Source of the DNA: an uncultured Pelagibacteraceae bacterium
Lineage (GTDB): Bacteria; Pseudomonadota; Alphaproteobacteria; Pelagibacterales; Pelagibacteraceae
Direction of reading: 5' to 3'
NCBI GenBank assembly: GCA_902595595.1
Contig: CACJQX010000007.1
Span: forward strand, 1-37,096
Length of the DNA: 37,096 nucleotides
Shown here: positions 16,762 through 25,104 of the stretch, piece after piece
Layout: the number at the start of each line of letters is the position of its first letter
Numbering within the stretch: the first letter of the stretch is position 1
Notes under the pieces: model-generated
What the model saw: the letters and a program-made list of their open reading frames with translations, nothing else
Databases searched by the model: none
Told to the model about the DNA's origin: nothing
Made by a program: the position numbers and the translations under genes

Positions 16762-18090
16762 ATGACGACATTACCTTCGAAAGCAAAAGTAGTTATCATC
16801 GGTGGTGGAATTCACGGTCTTAGTACTGCTTGGAAACTTTCTGAAACATATAAAAATCCTGGTGACATAATTGTATTAGAGAAAAAAGATACTGCAGCTG
16901 GTGCGAGCGGAATTGCTTGTGGTGTTGTAAGAAATAATTATTTCCAACCAGCAATGAGGGAGCTTATGGCTCACTCAGTTTCAGTTTGGGAGAGTGATCC
17001 TAAAGCATTTAAATATAACCCTGTTGGCTACTTACAAATTTCACCTGAAGTAATGCATGAGGATGTTGCAAGCATTTATGAGCAACAAAAAGCAATCGGA
17101 TATGAGTCAGTATTTATTGAAGGTGAAAAAGATTGTTCGAATTATATGAAAGATATTTTTGATGATTGGCAAGCACAAGGCATCACTTCAATACTTCATG
17201 AAAAAAAAGGTGGATACGCATTTAACAAAGATTCAATTAAAGCACTTGAAAGTAAATCTACATCAAACGGTGTTCAGGTTATGAAAGGTGTAAAAGTAAC
17301 AGGTTTTAAAAGAGGAAGTAACAGTCAAGCTGTTACAGGGGTGGAGACAGACAAAGGTACAATTGAGTGCGAACAGGTTGTTATCGGTGCAGGTCCATGG
17401 GCGAGAGATTTTTGGAATATGTTAGAGTTACCTAAAACGGCTAACATTAAAGGCAAAGACGGTAAAATGCATGTAACAGATATGTGGACATACTGGATGC
17501 TACAAGAAGGAGTTATTGGTGTTGAGCCAGATTTTCTAAAAACGAATGATGGAAAACAACCTCCTGTGGTTCATGTAGACTCGACTGCTCCGTTATATTC
17601 AGACAAAACAAAAAAATTATTAACAGATAAAATTTGGGGAATTTATTACAAACCTGACATTGAAGGATTAGGTGTACAAGGGGGAACTTCTCCTTACATA
17701 GTTAAAAAACATTTTGATCAAGTTAATGTTGATCCTTATGGAATTGAGTCACCTGAATATCAAACAACAGACGCATTTAGTGAAATGTGGTGTTCAGCTT
17801 TAGCGCATTGTCAAAAAAGATTTGAGGGTAAATCTGATTTATATAGAAAAGGACCATCGGGCGGACTTGGATGTATGACACCAGACTCGTTTCCAATCTT
17901 TGATAGATTTTTTGAAAACGTTTACATGATTGCAGATGCCAATCATGGTTATAAAATGATTGGGGTTGGAGAACTTGTTGCAAAAGAAATTCTTGGTACT
18001 GAAAGTGATTTATTAAAACCATTTAGATTCAACCGTTACGAGAAGGGTGAACTTCACCCTACTTCGAACAGTCCGTTTCCTTGGAGCTAG
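16762..18090 (+). CDS. DAO-family FAD-dependent oxidoreductase, probable methylated-amine dehydrogenase
   Basis: 442 residues. The FAD-binding GGGIHG is at 14-19, an AGASG(I) block at about 46-50, and the typical C-terminal DANHGYKMIGVGE stretch close to the end, so the D-amino-acid-oxidase/sarcosine-dehydrogenase fold is complete. Members oxidise N-methyl or secondary amines such as sarcosine or dimethylglycine. It lacks a fused GcvT domain. It has its own 101-base upstream region after the regulator gene and lies ahead of glnT-mgsABC. In this cluster the substrate could be dimethylamine, sarcosine or dimethylglycine; I cannot decide from sequence. Sarcosine or dimethylglycine dehydrogenase would be the conservative label. 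Confidence 0.85.
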   Translation: MTTLPSKAKVVIIGGGIHGLSTAWKLSETYKNPGDIIVLEKKDTAAGASGIACGVVRNNYFQPAMRELMAHSVSVWESDPKAFKYNPVGYLQISPEVMHEDVASIYEQQKAIGYESVFIEGEKDCSNYMKDIFDDWQAQGITSILHEKKGGYAFNKDSIKALESKSTSNGVQVMKGVKVTGFKRGSNSQAVTGVETDKGTIECEQVVIGAGPWARDFWNMLELPKTANIKGKDGKMHVTDMWTYWMLQEGVIGVEPDFLKTNDGKQPPVVHVDSTAPLYSDKTKKLLTDKIWGIYYKPDIEGLGVQGGTSPYIVKKHFDQVNVDPYGIESPEYQTTDAFSEMWCSALAHCQKRFEGKSDLYRKGPSGGLGCMTPDSFPIFDRFFENVYMIADANHGYKMIGVGELVAKEILGTESDLLKPFRFNRYEKGELHPTSNSPFPWS

Positions 18091-18159
18091 ACTCTAAGCC
18101 TAGACACAAATAAATTTTTCAGCTACGTTTGAATAAATTAAATTCATTGAGGGGTGAAA

Positions 18160-19629
18160 ATGACAGATCTAGAGAAACACGTTAACCAGCCAGGTAGAGC
18201 AAAATTAGTTAAAAAAGTTAGAGAAAAAATTAATGAACTTGGCATCACTTATATTTATTATCAATTCATTTCTGTAACAGGTAGAGTTGTTGGTAAAGGT
18301 ATACCTGCAGATCACTGGGAAAGAACAGCTGAAAAAGGATTTCAATTAGTTTATGGTGCTACAGCAAACTTGTTCTTAGATCGTCATAATAATTACATTG
18401 GATACGGACCAGAAGCTATGGAGCTTGTTGGAATACCTGATCCTGAAACTTTTGTTCAATTACCATGGGATAAAAGAGTTGGAAGAGTATTTGTAACTTG
18501 TTTTAGAAACAGAGAAGAAAGAAAAAATCCAGGCGGTCATTTAACTTCAGACTGCAGAGGAAATCTAAGAATTTTCATGGATGAATTTAAAAAGAAACAT
18601 GGATTAGAATTAAGAGTTGGTACTGAGCCTGAAATGATGTGGTTAACTAAAAATGAAGATGGAACACCTACAGGTAAAGGTTTTTCTAAACCATTCTGTT
18701 ATCACATTGATCAATTTGAGTCATTAAGACCAGTATTTATGAAGGTTATTGAGTACGCAAAAGCAATGGGTCTTGATATGATTCAAGGAGATCACGAAGA
18801 TGCTCCAGGTCAATTAGAATTAAACTGGACTTACGATAATGTTCTAAGAAATGCAGATAGATTATCTACTTACAGACAAATTTGTGCTCAAGTTGCTAGA
18901 GAACATAATTTAATTGCCTGCTTTATGACAAAACCATTTATGGGTGTTTCTGCTAGTGGTTGTCATACAAACATGTCTTTATGGAAAGGTGGAAAAATAA
19001 AAGTTAACAAACTTGGAAATAAAACTCTACCAGGTGTAGAAGAAGTATTTAGTTATGTTGAAGGTGGAACTAATACTTTCATGCCAGATACAAAAGATAT
19101 GCAATTACCAGGTAAAATTGGTTTGCAATCAATTGCAGGTATCATGAAGCACTTACCGGCATTGACAGCTCTTGGATCTTCAACTGTAAATTCTTATAGA
19201 AGATTATGGGATCAAGGTTTTTGGGCTCCTGTTTACGCAGACTGGGGATATCAAAATAGAACTTGTGGTTTAAGAGTTTCTGCTCCAGGAAGATTTGAAT
19301 ATAGATCAGTAGACTCTATGCACAATCCTTATCTATTAGGTGCTGCCTTATTAAAAGCTTGCGATGAAGGTATAACTAAAAAAATGAAACCAGCAGCCCC
19401 AGAGTCTAGAAATATTTATGAAGCTCAAAAAGCTGGTAAAGATGTTAAAAAACTTCCATTAAGTTTAGGTGAAGCTTTGGATAGACTGGCAGAGGATGAA
19501 GTAATCAAATCTGCAATGCCAGATGAAATGTATAAAGTTTTCCATTGGTACAAAAACGATGAGTGGGAAAGATTTCTTGGTGCAACAACGCAATGGGATC
19601 TGGATACTTATCTTGATTGTCTACCGTAG
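18160..19629 (+). CDS. glnT: Type III glutamine-synthetase-like ligase (GlnT)
   Basis: 489 residues of the glutamine synthetase fold, which activates the gamma-carboxyl of glutamate with ATP and joins it to ammonia or an amine. Active-site blocks are GTEPEMMW near 167, GDHEDAPGQLELNW near 213, GCHTNMSLW near 275 and PGRFEYRSVDSMHNPYL near 385. GAGG lies 7 bases before the ATG at 18160; an in-frame GTG two codons earlier overlaps that site and is less likely. It heads the glnT-mgsA-mgsB-mgsC run, an order also known as glnT-glxBCD in rhizobia. The real gmaS candidate lies further downstream, so the amine used by this one is uncertain. Confidence 0.85.
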   Translation: MTDLEKHVNQPGRAKLVKKVREKINELGITYIYYQFISVTGRVVGKGIPADHWERTAEKGFQLVYGATANLFLDRHNNYIGYGPEAMELVGIPDPETFVQLPWDKRVGRVFVTCFRNREERKNPGGHLTSDCRGNLRIFMDEFKKKHGLELRVGTEPEMMWLTKNEDGTPTGKGFSKPFCYHIDQFESLRPVFMKVIEYAKAMGLDMIQGDHEDAPGQLELNWTYDNVLRNADRLSTYRQICAQVAREHNLIACFMTKPFMGVSASGCHTNMSLWKGGKIKVNKLGNKTLPGVEEVFSYVEGGTNTFMPDTKDMQLPGKIGLQSIAGIMKHLPALTALGSSTVNSYRRLWDQGFWAPVYADWGYQNRTCGLRVSAPGRFEYRSVDSMHNPYLLGAALLKACDEGITKKMKPAAPESRNIYEAQKAGKDVKKLPLSLGEALDRLAEDEVIKSAMPDEMYKVFHWYKNDEWERFLGATTQWDLDTYLDCLP

Positions 19630-19661
19630 GTCACAGAAATAGATAGAAAGGGTATAAATAT

Positions 19662-20606
19662 ATGTGTGGGATAGCAGGTTTAATTCATAGAGGTAAATCT
19701 TCAAATGTTGGAAGTGAACTGCAAGGTATGCTTCAAGCATTAAAACATAGAGGAGAAGATTCAACAGGTTACGCTTTATATGGCGATACTGATGGTAAAA
19801 ATTTCATCATGCGTTTTAAAGTTGGAGAAAACGTTGGAGAAGGAAGTTCATCAGTTATGGAGGATGTATCTGTTTACGATGAAAGAAAAAAAATTGTAGA
19901 TGAAACTCTTGCTGAAATGGGAGCTAAAATAGTTAAAGAAGAAAGAACTCTTCCCTACTCTTTAAGGTATGAAATTGACTACAATGTTAAAGACCTTTTG
20001 GAATTTTCACAACGTATAGAAAGTATTCCGGGTGTTGAAATTCTTTCTATGGGTAAATCTTTAGAAGTGATTAAAGATCTTGGAAACGCTAAAATGGTTT
20101 GTGATAGATATAGCTTAGATAAAGTTGTTGGAACACATGCTATAGGTCATGCTAGAATGGCAACAGAGTCCGGTGTAGATATTAAATCTGCCCACCCATT
20201 TTGGGGATATCCATTTAGCGATGTATCTGTAGTTCACAATGGGCAATTAACAAACTATTGGAATAACAGAAGAGTTTTGGAAAATAAAGGTATGAGATTT
20301 ATGTCAGAGTGTGACTCGGAATTAATTGCTGTTTACCTTGCTGAAAAAATGAGAGACGGTGCAACTTTAGAGGAAGGAATGAAAGCATCTTTAACCGGTT
20401 TAGATGGTGTTTTTACTTACTTTGTTGCTACAAAAGACTCATTAGGTATGGCTAAAGATACTATGGCTGCAAAACCATTGGTGTTATATGAGTCTGATGA
20501 TTTGGTTGCTATGGGATCTGAAGAAATTGCAATTAGATCTGTATTACCACAAGAAATTGATACATATGATCCGTTTGATGGGGAGGTGAAAGTATGGCAA
20601 ATCTAA
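19662..20606 (+). CDS. mgsA: N-methylglutamate synthase subunit A (class II amidotransferase domain; GlxB)
   Basis: 314 residues. The N-terminus MCGIAG gives the Cys2 nucleophile after Met removal, the hallmark of class II (Ntn) amidotransferases. GHARMATES near 165 and a VVHNGQLTN block near 190, plus CDSELIA near 220, fit the glutamine-binding pocket. In GltB this domain is the first third of one long chain; here it is a separate subunit. It would attack gamma-glutamylmethylamide (or glutamine) and pass the amine to MgsC. The 3' end overlaps mgsB by 13 bases, with the mgsB ribosome site GGGAGG inside this gene, suggesting coupled translation. Confidence 0.88.
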   Translation: MCGIAGLIHRGKSSNVGSELQGMLQALKHRGEDSTGYALYGDTDGKNFIMRFKVGENVGEGSSSVMEDVSVYDERKKIVDETLAEMGAKIVKEERTLPYSLRYEIDYNVKDLLEFSQRIESIPGVEILSMGKSLEVIKDLGNAKMVCDRYSLDKVVGTHAIGHARMATESGVDIKSAHPFWGYPFSDVSVVHNGQLTNYWNNRRVLENKGMRFMSECDSELIAVYLAEKMRDGATLEEGMKASLTGLDGVFTYFVATKDSLGMAKDTMAAKPLVLYESDDLVAMGSEEIAIRSVLPQEIDTYDPFDGEVKVWQI

Positions 20607-21448
20607 AAACAGTTTCAAAAAAATCAAAAGCCCAATCGATGGGTATGCACACTGAGGTTTTAACAGGAAGAACTCAACAAAAATTCTTTAATCCTGATGA
20701 AGCAGAAAACTTTTACTATTTTGGGACATACGACGTAGATTTTAATAAAAGAACAGAGCTTGATGTTAAAGACATGACAGCGCCTGAGGCTAATAAAGAA
20801 ATCGATAACTTAATGAGCCAAGGATATGGAACAATAGTAATAAAAAACCCACAAGGTAAACACAGTCTTGGAGTTGGTATTTTAAATAAACTAAATTTAA
20901 TTTTTGAAGGAAGTTTAGGGTACTTTGGAATGGGTTCTTGTGATGGTCCAATAGTTAGAATTAATGGAAGAGTTGGATGGTCATGTGCAGAAAATTTAAT
21001 GGCTGGTAAAGTAGTGATTGAAAAGAATGCTGGATCTTGTTTTGGTGCGGCAATTAGAGGTGGAGATTTAATTTGTAAAGGCAGTGTTGGTGCCAGAACT
21101 GGTATTGATATGAAAGGTGGAACTATAATAGTTGGTGGTGACGCCGGTGCATTTACTGGATTTATGATGCAAAGAGGAAGAATAATTATTCTTGGAGACG
21201 TAGGAATAAACTTAGGTGACTCGATGTATGATGGGACAATTTTCGTAGGTGGAGAAATTGGATCATATGGTAGTGATGCTGTAGACGCTGAGTTAACTAA
21301 AAGCGATCAAGATTGGCTAAAAAGAAAATTAAAAGTAGCCGAGATTGGTGAAAACTTTGACGTTAGTAAAATGAAAAAAATTGTAGCCGGTAAGAAACTT
21401 TGGAATTATGACAATTTGGAACCTACAGAGAAGAAGGGAGCAATATAA
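20594..21448 (+). CDS. mgsB: N-methylglutamate synthase subunit B (GXGXG beta-helix domain; GlxC)
   Basis: 284 residues. From about 95 to 225 the sequence has the repeated glycine pattern of the C-terminal beta-helix of glutamate synthase (GSLGYFGMGS, GRVGWSCAENLMAG, GGTIIVGGDAGAFTG, DGTIFVGGEIG). This domain is structural in GltB and holds the other two domains together. The first 80 residues and the last 50 are extra and less conserved. The stop overlaps the mgsC start as TAATG. The divided three-gene form is the one used by methylotrophs for N-methylglutamate synthase. Confidence 0.88.
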   Translation: MANLKTVSKKSKAQSMGMHTEVLTGRTQQKFFNPDEAENFYYFGTYDVDFNKRTELDVKDMTAPEANKEIDNLMSQGYGTIVIKNPQGKHSLGVGILNKLNLIFEGSLGYFGMGSCDGPIVRINGRVGWSCAENLMAGKVVIEKNAGSCFGAAIRGGDLICKGSVGARTGIDMKGGTIIVGGDAGAFTGFMMQRGRIIILGDVGINLGDSMYDGTIFVGGEIGSYGSDAVDAELTKSDQDWLKRKLKVAEIGENFDVSKMKKIVAGKKLWNYDNLEPTEKKGAI

Positions 21449-22860
21449 TGCCTAAGAAAAAATCTAAAAAAATTAAAAAAAATGGAAAAGGTGTTGGTGG
21501 AAAAGCTGATGTTCATGCACATGAAGAAGGTAAAAGAAATAAAAGTTTATTAGGTCATAACGCTATCTTCACACCTGAAGTAATAGACGATATTCATATT
21601 AAATCTCAATTAGGAAGATACAGAATGCGAGGAATGGCATTGATGAAAAAAATTCCTACTTTTGATGATTTAGTTTTCTTACCTGGAACACTAACTAGAT
21701 TTGTAATCGAAGGTTACAGAGAAAAATGTGAAACGAAAACTGTTATTGGGCCAAGATGTGAAAATCCAATTGAGTTAGATATTCCAGTTTATATTACAGG
21801 AATGAGTTTTGGTGCGCTTTCTTACGAAGCAAAAACTGCTTTAGCAAGAGGAGCAACTATGGCTGGTAGTGCTACATGTTCAGGTGAAGGTGGAATGATA
21901 CCTGATGAAAGAAGATACTCTGAAAAATGGTATTACCAATGTATTCAATCAAGATATGGATTTAATCCTCATCATGCACAATTGGCAGATGGTATTGAAG
22001 TATTTATTGGACAAGGACAAAAAGTTGGAATGGGTGGACACTTAATGGGTCAAAAAGTTACTGACCAAGTTGCTGAGATGAGATCATTACCATCTGGTAT
22101 TGACCAAAGATCTCCAGCGAGACATCCTGACTGGTTAGGACCAGACGATTTAGCTTTAAAAGTAGAAGAGTTAAGACAATTAACAAAAAATAAAGTGCCA
22201 ATTCAATTAAAATTAGGTGCATCTAAAGTTTATGATGATGTTCGTATGGCTGCAAAATGTGATCCTGACTCTATTTACTTAGATGGGATGGAAGGTTCTA
22301 CTGGAGCTGGCCCGCATATAGCTGCTGCAAACACTGGTATTCCTGGTATAGCTGCAATCAGAGAAGCAAGAAGAGCAATCGATGATGTTGGAAAAACTGG
22401 AAAAGTAACATTAATTTATGCTGGTGGTGTAAGAGATGGTGCTGATATGGCAAAAGCTTTAGCTTTGGGTGCTGATGCAATTGCGATTGGAACTGGATCT
22501 ATGATTGCACTTAACTGTAATAAAGATATTCCAGAAGCAAACTTTGAAAAAGAAATGGGTGTAAAAGCAGGTGAATGTTATCACTGCCACACTGGAAGAT
22601 GTCCAGTTGGTGTTGCAACACAAGACCCTAAGTTAAGAGCAAGATTAAACCCTGATGATGCTGCGCTAAGAGTTTACAATTATCTTCACTCAATGACTTT
22701 AGAAGCTCAGTTGTTAGCAAGAGCTTGTGGTAAAACGAATATCCACTCTCTAGAGCCTGAAGATTTAGCTGCTTTAACATCAGAAGCATCAGCTTTAGCA
22801 AAAGTTCCATTAGCTGGAACTAACTACACTGTTGGTGTTGATAACTACCATAAAATATAG
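21448..22860 (+). CDS. mgsC: N-methylglutamate synthase subunit C (FMN/iron-sulfur glutamate-synthase domain; GlxD)
   Basis: 470 residues with the FMN-binding TIM barrel of glutamate synthases. Blocks seen are GMSFGALSYEAKTALARGA near 118, GEGGMIPDE near 149, KLGASKVYDD near 253, DGMEGSTGAGP near 279 and GADAIAIGTG near 342. The cysteines of the iron-sulfur cluster occur as CYHCHTGRCPVG near 377. It would combine 2-oxoglutarate with the methylamine group released by MgsA to make N-methylglutamate. The first 15 residues are very lysine-rich (MPKKKSKKIKKNGK), a tail also found on the next gene product. A glutamate synthase acting on glutamine is the alternative reading. Confidence 0.9.
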   Translation: MPKKKSKKIKKNGKGVGGKADVHAHEEGKRNKSLLGHNAIFTPEVIDDIHIKSQLGRYRMRGMALMKKIPTFDDLVFLPGTLTRFVIEGYREKCETKTVIGPRCENPIELDIPVYITGMSFGALSYEAKTALARGATMAGSATCSGEGGMIPDERRYSEKWYYQCIQSRYGFNPHHAQLADGIEVFIGQGQKVGMGGHLMGQKVTDQVAEMRSLPSGIDQRSPARHPDWLGPDDLALKVEELRQLTKNKVPIQLKLGASKVYDDVRMAAKCDPDSIYLDGMEGSTGAGPHIAAANTGIPGIAAIREARRAIDDVGKTGKVTLIYAGGVRDGADMAKALALGADAIAIGTGSMIALNCNKDIPEANFEKEMGVKAGECYHCHTGRCPVGVATQDPKLRARLNPDDAALRVYNYLHSMTLEAQLLARACGKTNIHSLEPEDLAALTSEASALAKVPLAGTNYTVGVDNYHKI

Positions 22861-22868
22861 AGGTAACT

Positions 22869-23279
22869 ATGCCAAAGAAAAAAAATAAAAAAGCAGCAAA
22901 AACAAAAGAGATTAAAGGTCAGTTAGGCAAAAAGAAAGAGACTGCAAGAGAAAAAATGATTGGTCAGTCTATTGGTTACAGATACGACGTTAATCTTTTA
23001 CCGGACTATTCTAAGCTAACTCCATTTCTTAAGAAATATATAGAAGCGATGGGATGGGATGATTTAAATTGGTTAGAAGATGTACATATGGGTTATGAAG
23101 AAGATAGACCTGCTGTATTCTGTAGAAATGCAAATGGCTGGGTTACAATTCCAAAGTCAATTAAACTCCCAAACAATCAACAAGATAGAGATATGATAGC
23201 AAGAGAACTTTTAGTTAAGTTTCAAATGTCTCCAAAACATCCACTTGTTGATTTGAAAAAAGCTTATTTAAAATTTTAG
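22869..23279 (+). CDS. Conserved-looking unknown protein with lysine-rich N-terminus, in the mgs operon
   Basis: 136 residues, soluble, no signal or membrane segment. The N-terminus (MPKKKNKKAAKTKE) is strongly basic and resembles that of MgsC just upstream. The rest has aromatic and acidic blocks such as YRYDVNLLPDY, GWDDLNWLEDVHMGYEEDRP and NANGWVTIP, which look like a folded domain rather than spurious coding. It begins 8 bases after the mgsC stop behind AGAGG, and a terminator follows. Position argues for an accessory or stabilising protein of the synthase complex. I do not recognise the family. Confidence 0.8.
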   Translation: MPKKKNKKAAKTKEIKGQLGKKKETAREKMIGQSIGYRYDVNLLPDYSKLTPFLKKYIEAMGWDDLNWLEDVHMGYEEDRPAVFCRNANGWVTIPKSIKLPNNQQDRDMIARELLVKFQMSPKHPLVDLKKAYLKF

Positions 23280-23306
23280 TATTTCAATTAAAAGTTGATT
23301 TTTTTT

Positions 23307-23334
23307 AAAAACCTAGTGCACAAGCTAGGTTTTT
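23307..23334 (+). terminator. Terminator closing the glnT-mgsABC run
   Basis: AAAAACCTAG and CTAGGTTTTT form a 10-bp stem with an 8-base loop, starting 28 bases after the stop at 23279. The U-rich arm continues into TTTTTAAACTTTTTT. The mirrored A-rich left arm would also allow weak activity on the other strand. Confidence 0.75.
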
Positions 23335-23373
23335 AAACTTTTTTATATTTGTATCGAATCACAAAATTTAATA

Positions 23374-23403
23374 GGCTCTCGTAAACTAATATGGAGAGAG
23401 AAT
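23374..23403 (+). promoter_or_regulatory. Ribosome site of amt with possible sequestering stem
   Basis: GGAGAGAG ends 3 bases before the ATG at 23404 and is the strong ribosome site of the amt gene. CTCTC at 23376-23380 can pair with GAGAG at 23394-23398 across a 13-base loop, which would hide it. A five-pair stem is weak, so this is only a possible translational switch. Confidence 0.3.
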
Positions 23404-24804
23404 ATGACTGATCAGTTAGGTGCTCTTACAACCATATTTACGGAATTTTACTACTGGGTGACAGTGGTACTGATGTTTTTAATTCACGTCGGTTTCTGTA
23501 TGTATGAAGTTGGAGCTTCTCGATACAAACACCATCAACATACTCTTATGAAAAATACGATGCTGATACCATTGGTAACAGTAACGTGGTTTTTATTTGG
23601 TTGGTGGATTTACTGGGCTTTTCCAACAGGACCTGGATTAGCACCATCAATAATGAATGAAAGTGCTGCACTAGTTACAGATGAATCTGCATTTAGTGCT
23701 ACATGGTATACTGCTACAAGTGATTTAATGGCTGTCAATTTAGGAGACCACATTTCTGGTGTCTTCTGGGCTGCCTTTTTACTTTTCTCTTGGACAGCTG
23801 CTTCTATCGTTTCTGGAGCTATCATTGAAAGAATTACGACTTTTGCATTTGGTATTTTAGCAATTGCAATTGGTTCTGTATTTTGGACAATTGATGCGGC
23901 ATGGGGATGGCACTTCGACGGTTGGATGTTGAAACTTCTAGGATATCACGACGCTTACGCATCAGGAGTAATTCACGCGATTGCGGGTGGATTTGCTTTA
24001 GGTGTTCTAATGGTTTTAGGACCAAGAATTGGTAAGTTTTCATCTAGCGGTGAACCAAGAAATATTGGACCAAGAAATCCTTGGTTAGTAACAGTAGGTT
24101 TATTTTTAATTTATACTGGTTTCTGGGGATTTTACGCAGCATGTAACATACCTATTTTCGATCTAGGACCTGAGTATGGTATGGAAGGTATATCTTACTG
24201 GACAGCAACTAATATCTACGTAACGCCTACTACACTTAGTGGTATTACATTTAACTTCTTGATGTCATTATCAGGAGGATTATTGGCTGGATACTGGATT
24301 GCTAAAGGAGATCCTTTCTGGACTTACTCAAGTGGTCTAGCAGGTGTGATCTGTGCTTCAGCTGGAAATGATTTATATCACCCAATTCAAGCAATGATCA
24401 TTGGTATGATTGGTGTTGTTATTGCATACAAACTACATTATTGGGTTGAACGTAAGTTCAAAATTGATGATGCAGTTGGTGCCGTAGCAGTACATGGTTA
24501 TGCTGGATTTGTAGGTCTTGTTATTTGTGGTTTTGTCTTAAATGGTTATCCATCATCTGGTTACAGTGTTGGTGCTATGTGGGACGGAACAACTTATGCA
24601 ACAATTAATCCATTAGGACAGTTCATCGGAGCATTAATAATGTTCGTTGTTCTTGGACTAATACCAGGCTACATCATAGCTAAAGTTCTTAACGGTATGG
24701 GTAAATTAAGAATCCCTCGTGAAGTTGAGATAGCTGGATTAGACTATGAAATGATGGAATCTGCTAAAGAAGATGAAAAAGCAGTTTCATCTGCAACCAG
24801 GTAA
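23404..24804 (+). CDS. amt: Ammonium-transporter family channel, divergent member
   Basis: 466 residues with about eleven hydrophobic segments. The ammonium-binding region keeps Asp183 and His191 (DAYASGVIH), with the same 8-residue spacing as Asp160-His168 of AmtB. The second pore histidine is His364 in DDAVGAVAVHG. The N-terminus differs from classic Amt, with GFCMYEVG in place of the usual G-L-A-x-F-Y-G-G segment. An intracellular tail of about 35 residues is acidic. It sits between the methylamine genes mgsABC and gmaS, so uptake of methylammonium as well as ammonium is possible; that is inference. A small membrane protein gene follows 11 bases later. Confidence 0.92.
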   Translation: MTDQLGALTTIFTEFYYWVTVVLMFLIHVGFCMYEVGASRYKHHQHTLMKNTMLIPLVTVTWFLFGWWIYWAFPTGPGLAPSIMNESAALVTDESAFSATWYTATSDLMAVNLGDHISGVFWAAFLLFSWTAASIVSGAIIERITTFAFGILAIAIGSVFWTIDAAWGWHFDGWMLKLLGYHDAYASGVIHAIAGGFALGVLMVLGPRIGKFSSSGEPRNIGPRNPWLVTVGLFLIYTGFWGFYAACNIPIFDLGPEYGMEGISYWTATNIYVTPTTLSGITFNFLMSLSGGLLAGYWIAKGDPFWTYSSGLAGVICASAGNDLYHPIQAMIIGMIGVVIAYKLHYWVERKFKIDDAVGAVAVHGYAGFVGLVICGFVLNGYPSSGYSVGAMWDGTTYATINPLGQFIGALIMFVVLGLIPGYIIAKVLNGMGKLRIPREVEIAGLDYEMMESAKEDEKAVSSATR

Positions 24805-24815
24805 AGGAGGAAAAT

Positions 24816-25046
24816 ATGGCTACAGTTACAAACTGGATAGATCATCTAAATAAACCAGCAGAAGAAGTTGCTGGTGCAATTTACCCTGGTGCTGGATCTG
24901 TTGAAGGCATACTGGTAATCATTGCATTAGTCTTATGGGTTGGTTGGCACATTTTGACTGCAAAAGCTGAAAGTGATGAACTTTCAAGACTTGCTAGAAA
25001 AAGACATAGTGCTAATGATCACAAAAGCAATATTACCGACTGGTAA
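24816..25046 (+). CDS. Small single-pass membrane protein next to amt
   Basis: 76 residues. An N-terminal segment of about 27 residues is followed by one clear transmembrane helix at about 28-49 (GILVIIALVLWVGWHIL) and a basic and acidic tail ending NITDW. AAAGGAGG lies 5 bases before the ATG, one of the strongest ribosome sites here, so the product is likely abundant. It is placed directly after the channel gene and before a terminator, suggesting a partner or regulator of the channel. I recognise no family. Confidence 0.8.
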   Translation: MATVTNWIDHLNKPAEEVAGAIYPGAGSVEGILVIIALVLWVGWHILTAKAESDELSRLARKRHSANDHKSNITDW

Positions 25047-25061
25047 TTCAAATTAAAATTT

Positions 25062-25092
25062 GGGCGCTACTTAAATGTAGCGCCCTTTTTTA
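25062..25092 (+). terminator. Rho-independent terminator after amt and the small membrane protein
   Basis: GGGCGCTAC and GTAGCGCCC form a perfect 9-bp stem with a 6-base loop, followed by TTTTTT. It is GC-rich against an AT-rich background and lies 15 bases after the stop at 25046. Confidence 0.95.
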
Positions 25093-25104
25093 TGTTCTAT
25101 ATTT

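Noticed and set aside
18160-19629. Calling this gene gmaS
   Set aside because: It carries EDAPGQLELNW and GlnT-type blocks, while the gene at 25272 has the GmaS-specific FAGFAAWLDMTPAD and EDANGQF blocks.
23280-23403. Glycine, SAM or other known riboswitch before amt, and likewise in the other intergenic gaps
   Set aside because: No conserved core of a known class was recognised; the main structure before amt is a terminator followed by a short pairing at the ribosome site.
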